Positions 62,388-64,000 of a DNA stretch of 64,000 bases are shown here, piece after piece. The translations under genes were made by a program, and so were the position numbers. Under the pieces are notes generated by a model. That model made no database searches, had not been told where the DNA came from, and was given only the letters and a program-made list of their open reading frames with translations. Positions within the stretch are counted from its first letter, which is position 1. Each line of letters begins with the position of its first letter. The stretch comes from Romanomermis culicivorax (Eukaryota; Nematoda; Enoplea; Mermithida; Mermithidae), in NCBI GenBank assembly GCA_963922205.1, contig CAWUHX010000029.1:1426001-1490000 (forward strand), written 5' to 3'.

Positions 62388-62553
62388 CAGGGCCGTGCGC
62401 AGGATTTTTTCATGGGGAGGGCGGACTAGATTTTTTTACTGAATAGCCCCAGAAAATGTTGATCTTACGCGGATATACTGTGTGCATACTGCCTCAATGG
62501 GGGGGAGAGGAGGCGGCCGCACCCCCGCCCCCCCCCCCTTGTGCACGGCCCTG
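62388..62553. mobile_element. hAT-like MITE, family 1, copy B
   Basis: 166 bp from CAGGGCCGTGCGCAGG to GTGCACGGCCCTG, nearly the same as 13,817-13,977. Perfect octamers CTTATATT at 62,380-62,387 and 62,554-62,561. Confidence 0.85.
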
Positions 62554-62561
62554 CTTATATT

Positions 62562-62749
62562 CAAGCGCGTAGCCAGGAATTTTTTTCGGGGGGGGGGCAC
62601 ACATTTTTTTCACTCAATTTACCGTAAAATTGACATTTCTGACTTGACTTTCCTTTTTCTGACTTGACTTGAAAAAAACCAAAGGTCACCTTTGCCTTTT
62701 TTCAACACTTCAAACATTTTGGCCATGGCCCCCCAACCCCTCTGGCCTG
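62562..62749. mobile_element. hAT-like MITE, family 2, copy B
   Basis: 188 bp beginning CAAGCGCGTAGCCAGG and ending CCTCTGGCCTG, related to 39,517-39,688. It starts directly after the CTTATATT at 62,554-62,561 and is followed by another CTTATATT at 62,750-62,757. Confidence 0.8.
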
Positions 62750-62757
62750 CTTATATT

Positions 62758-64000
62758 CCTCCTTGAGTACCGAACAGGACTATAATGAATATATGCATCA
62801 TATTCAGAGCACCTCATGGGGGGGGGGTATTACCCCCTCTTAGATTTGGAAATTCATTTACTACCCCCATAAAAACAGCTCACTATAGCAAAAAATTTTG
62901 GTAGACTTCATCCTCTCCCCAGTAGGTTATACTAATTCGAGAAAAACTGCAGAATGTGTGATTCTGAGGAATTACTCACTGCTCTTTTTGACACATTTAC
63001 TGAGCAAATGATAATGGGAAAGTATGCAACTTCTGTGCCATATAGCGATTTTTAGGAAAGGATATCAGCACATTAATATATACTACTTGTAGGAAATCAT
63101 TATAAATATAATTGGGAGATGAAATAATGCGTTATGTATATGTGATAAATCAAAAAATCGCCCCTTGGGAAGAAAAACATTATGTTCTTAAAAATCTGCC
63201 TCTTCATGCTCTCCTTCCCTTTTCCCCGCTTCTGCGTTGGGTCTTCTGTGCGCATATGGTTACCCAAGCTGTGGCATACTTTCCTGCTATGAGTTGAGAC
63301 ATGTGAGGTCTGTTGACGTGGATCAGGAGTGGTACTTGGTTTCAAACTCGTAGTTCATAGTGTAATGGGATTAATAATACTAAAGCCACATTCAGCATCA
63401 GGACTCTCAATTAGAAGCACTGTTCCAAGCCTAATCAGTGATGGGATAAGCCCATACTGCTGAAAATGCTGGTTGAAACAATGTTTCCAAACGTATGTTG
63501 TGCCCGTCTTGAAATGTGCAGAAATCAGTTGGCACAACAGTCTTCAAAGTGTGACTATTCTGTACGTATAATTAGTGCATTAAAGTTGCATGATTGGGAG
63601 CTCGAAAATGGAGTTGAAATAGTAAATGTTTTTTGACTGTCAAAAGCATAAAGTAGGGGCATTAACCAGTTTTGTAAGGTCGAGAAACTACAACTCCTCC
63701 CTCCTTAGCAAAAAGTTGAGAGCAAAAAAAAAGGTCACGGCATATTTGAAGTACTACCCTTAAAATTTAAGATTTTACCCCTACCTAAATTTTCGACCTT
63801 GGGGACCTCTGATCATATTCAACTCTTGATGTTTCTATCACTACGTAATAGATTTTGGTAAAGTTTACGAGAAAATAACAAGAAACCATGGGCATTATTG
63901 AACGAAAGAAACTTGATGTGGTCAGAATACATGTTTTCCAGTTGGAGAAGAATCGCAACGAATATTTTTTAGAATTAGAATTTTTTTATTTTGCTAGAAA
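62758..64000. other. Flanking DNA, no exon recognised
   Basis: A G-run/C-rich MITE-like scrap lies near 62,805-62,840. I looked on the minus strand for the missing first exon of the RIC-3-like gene (a Met-led hydrophobic segment ending in phase 1) and saw no good candidate. Confidence 0.4.

Overview
The window is from an animal nuclear genome, AT-rich and full of transposable elements. Spliced genes with GT-AG introns, an NWD1-like NACHT/WD40 gene and a RIC-3 chaperone gene point to an invertebrate. An arthropod is my guess, but the species cannot be fixed from the sequence alone. There are no rRNA genes, convincing tRNA genes, CRISPR arrays or bacterial-style operons.

Layout. (1) 1-3,879: intergenic, with a GAC/GTC-rich block and repeats. 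(2) 47,063 down to 3,880, minus strand: an apparently complete 24-exon NACHT/WD40 gene. The reading frame carries through every splice junction and totals 5,019 coding nt (1,672 codons plus stop). Order: DUF4062-like N-terminus, NACHT ATPase with Walker A and B, helical region, then a long WD40 array. (3) 24,498-38,530, plus strand: a 14.0-kb Ty3/Gypsy-type LTR retrotransposon in intron 5 of that gene, antisense to it. It has 479-bp LTRs and a 4-bp target duplication, and it landed inside an older MITE-like repeat. (4) 47,064-58,322: intergenic, with a foldback-like transposon carrying two further nested elements, a long minisatellite and a small possible exon. (5) 62,349 down to 58,323, minus strand: the last five exons of a RIC-3-like acetylcholine-receptor chaperone gene, whose N-terminus lies beyond what I can find. 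(6) Many small hAT-like elements with 8-bp target duplications lie in introns, several nested or stacked on one target octamer.

Main discovery candidate. The retrotransposon has gag, protease, RT, RNase H and integrase, and then about 6.3 kb more before the 3' LTR. That extra DNA holds no envelope gene. It holds a small Cys-containing ORF, an uninterrupted 620-codon ORF with all signatures of a DEDDy 3'-5' exonuclease (RNase D / WRN / MUT-7-Nibbler superfamily), and a long ORF with a coiled coil, an unrecognised globular domain and an RGG-rich tail. An LTR element carrying its own DEDDy exonuclease is not an arrangement I recognise. Possible roles are proofreading or end-trimming of cDNA or RNA, or interference with host small-RNA silencing; these are inferences. 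This copy is probably not autonomous: gag, integrase and the last ORF carry stops and frameshifts, while the RT/RNase H and exonuclease frames stay open.
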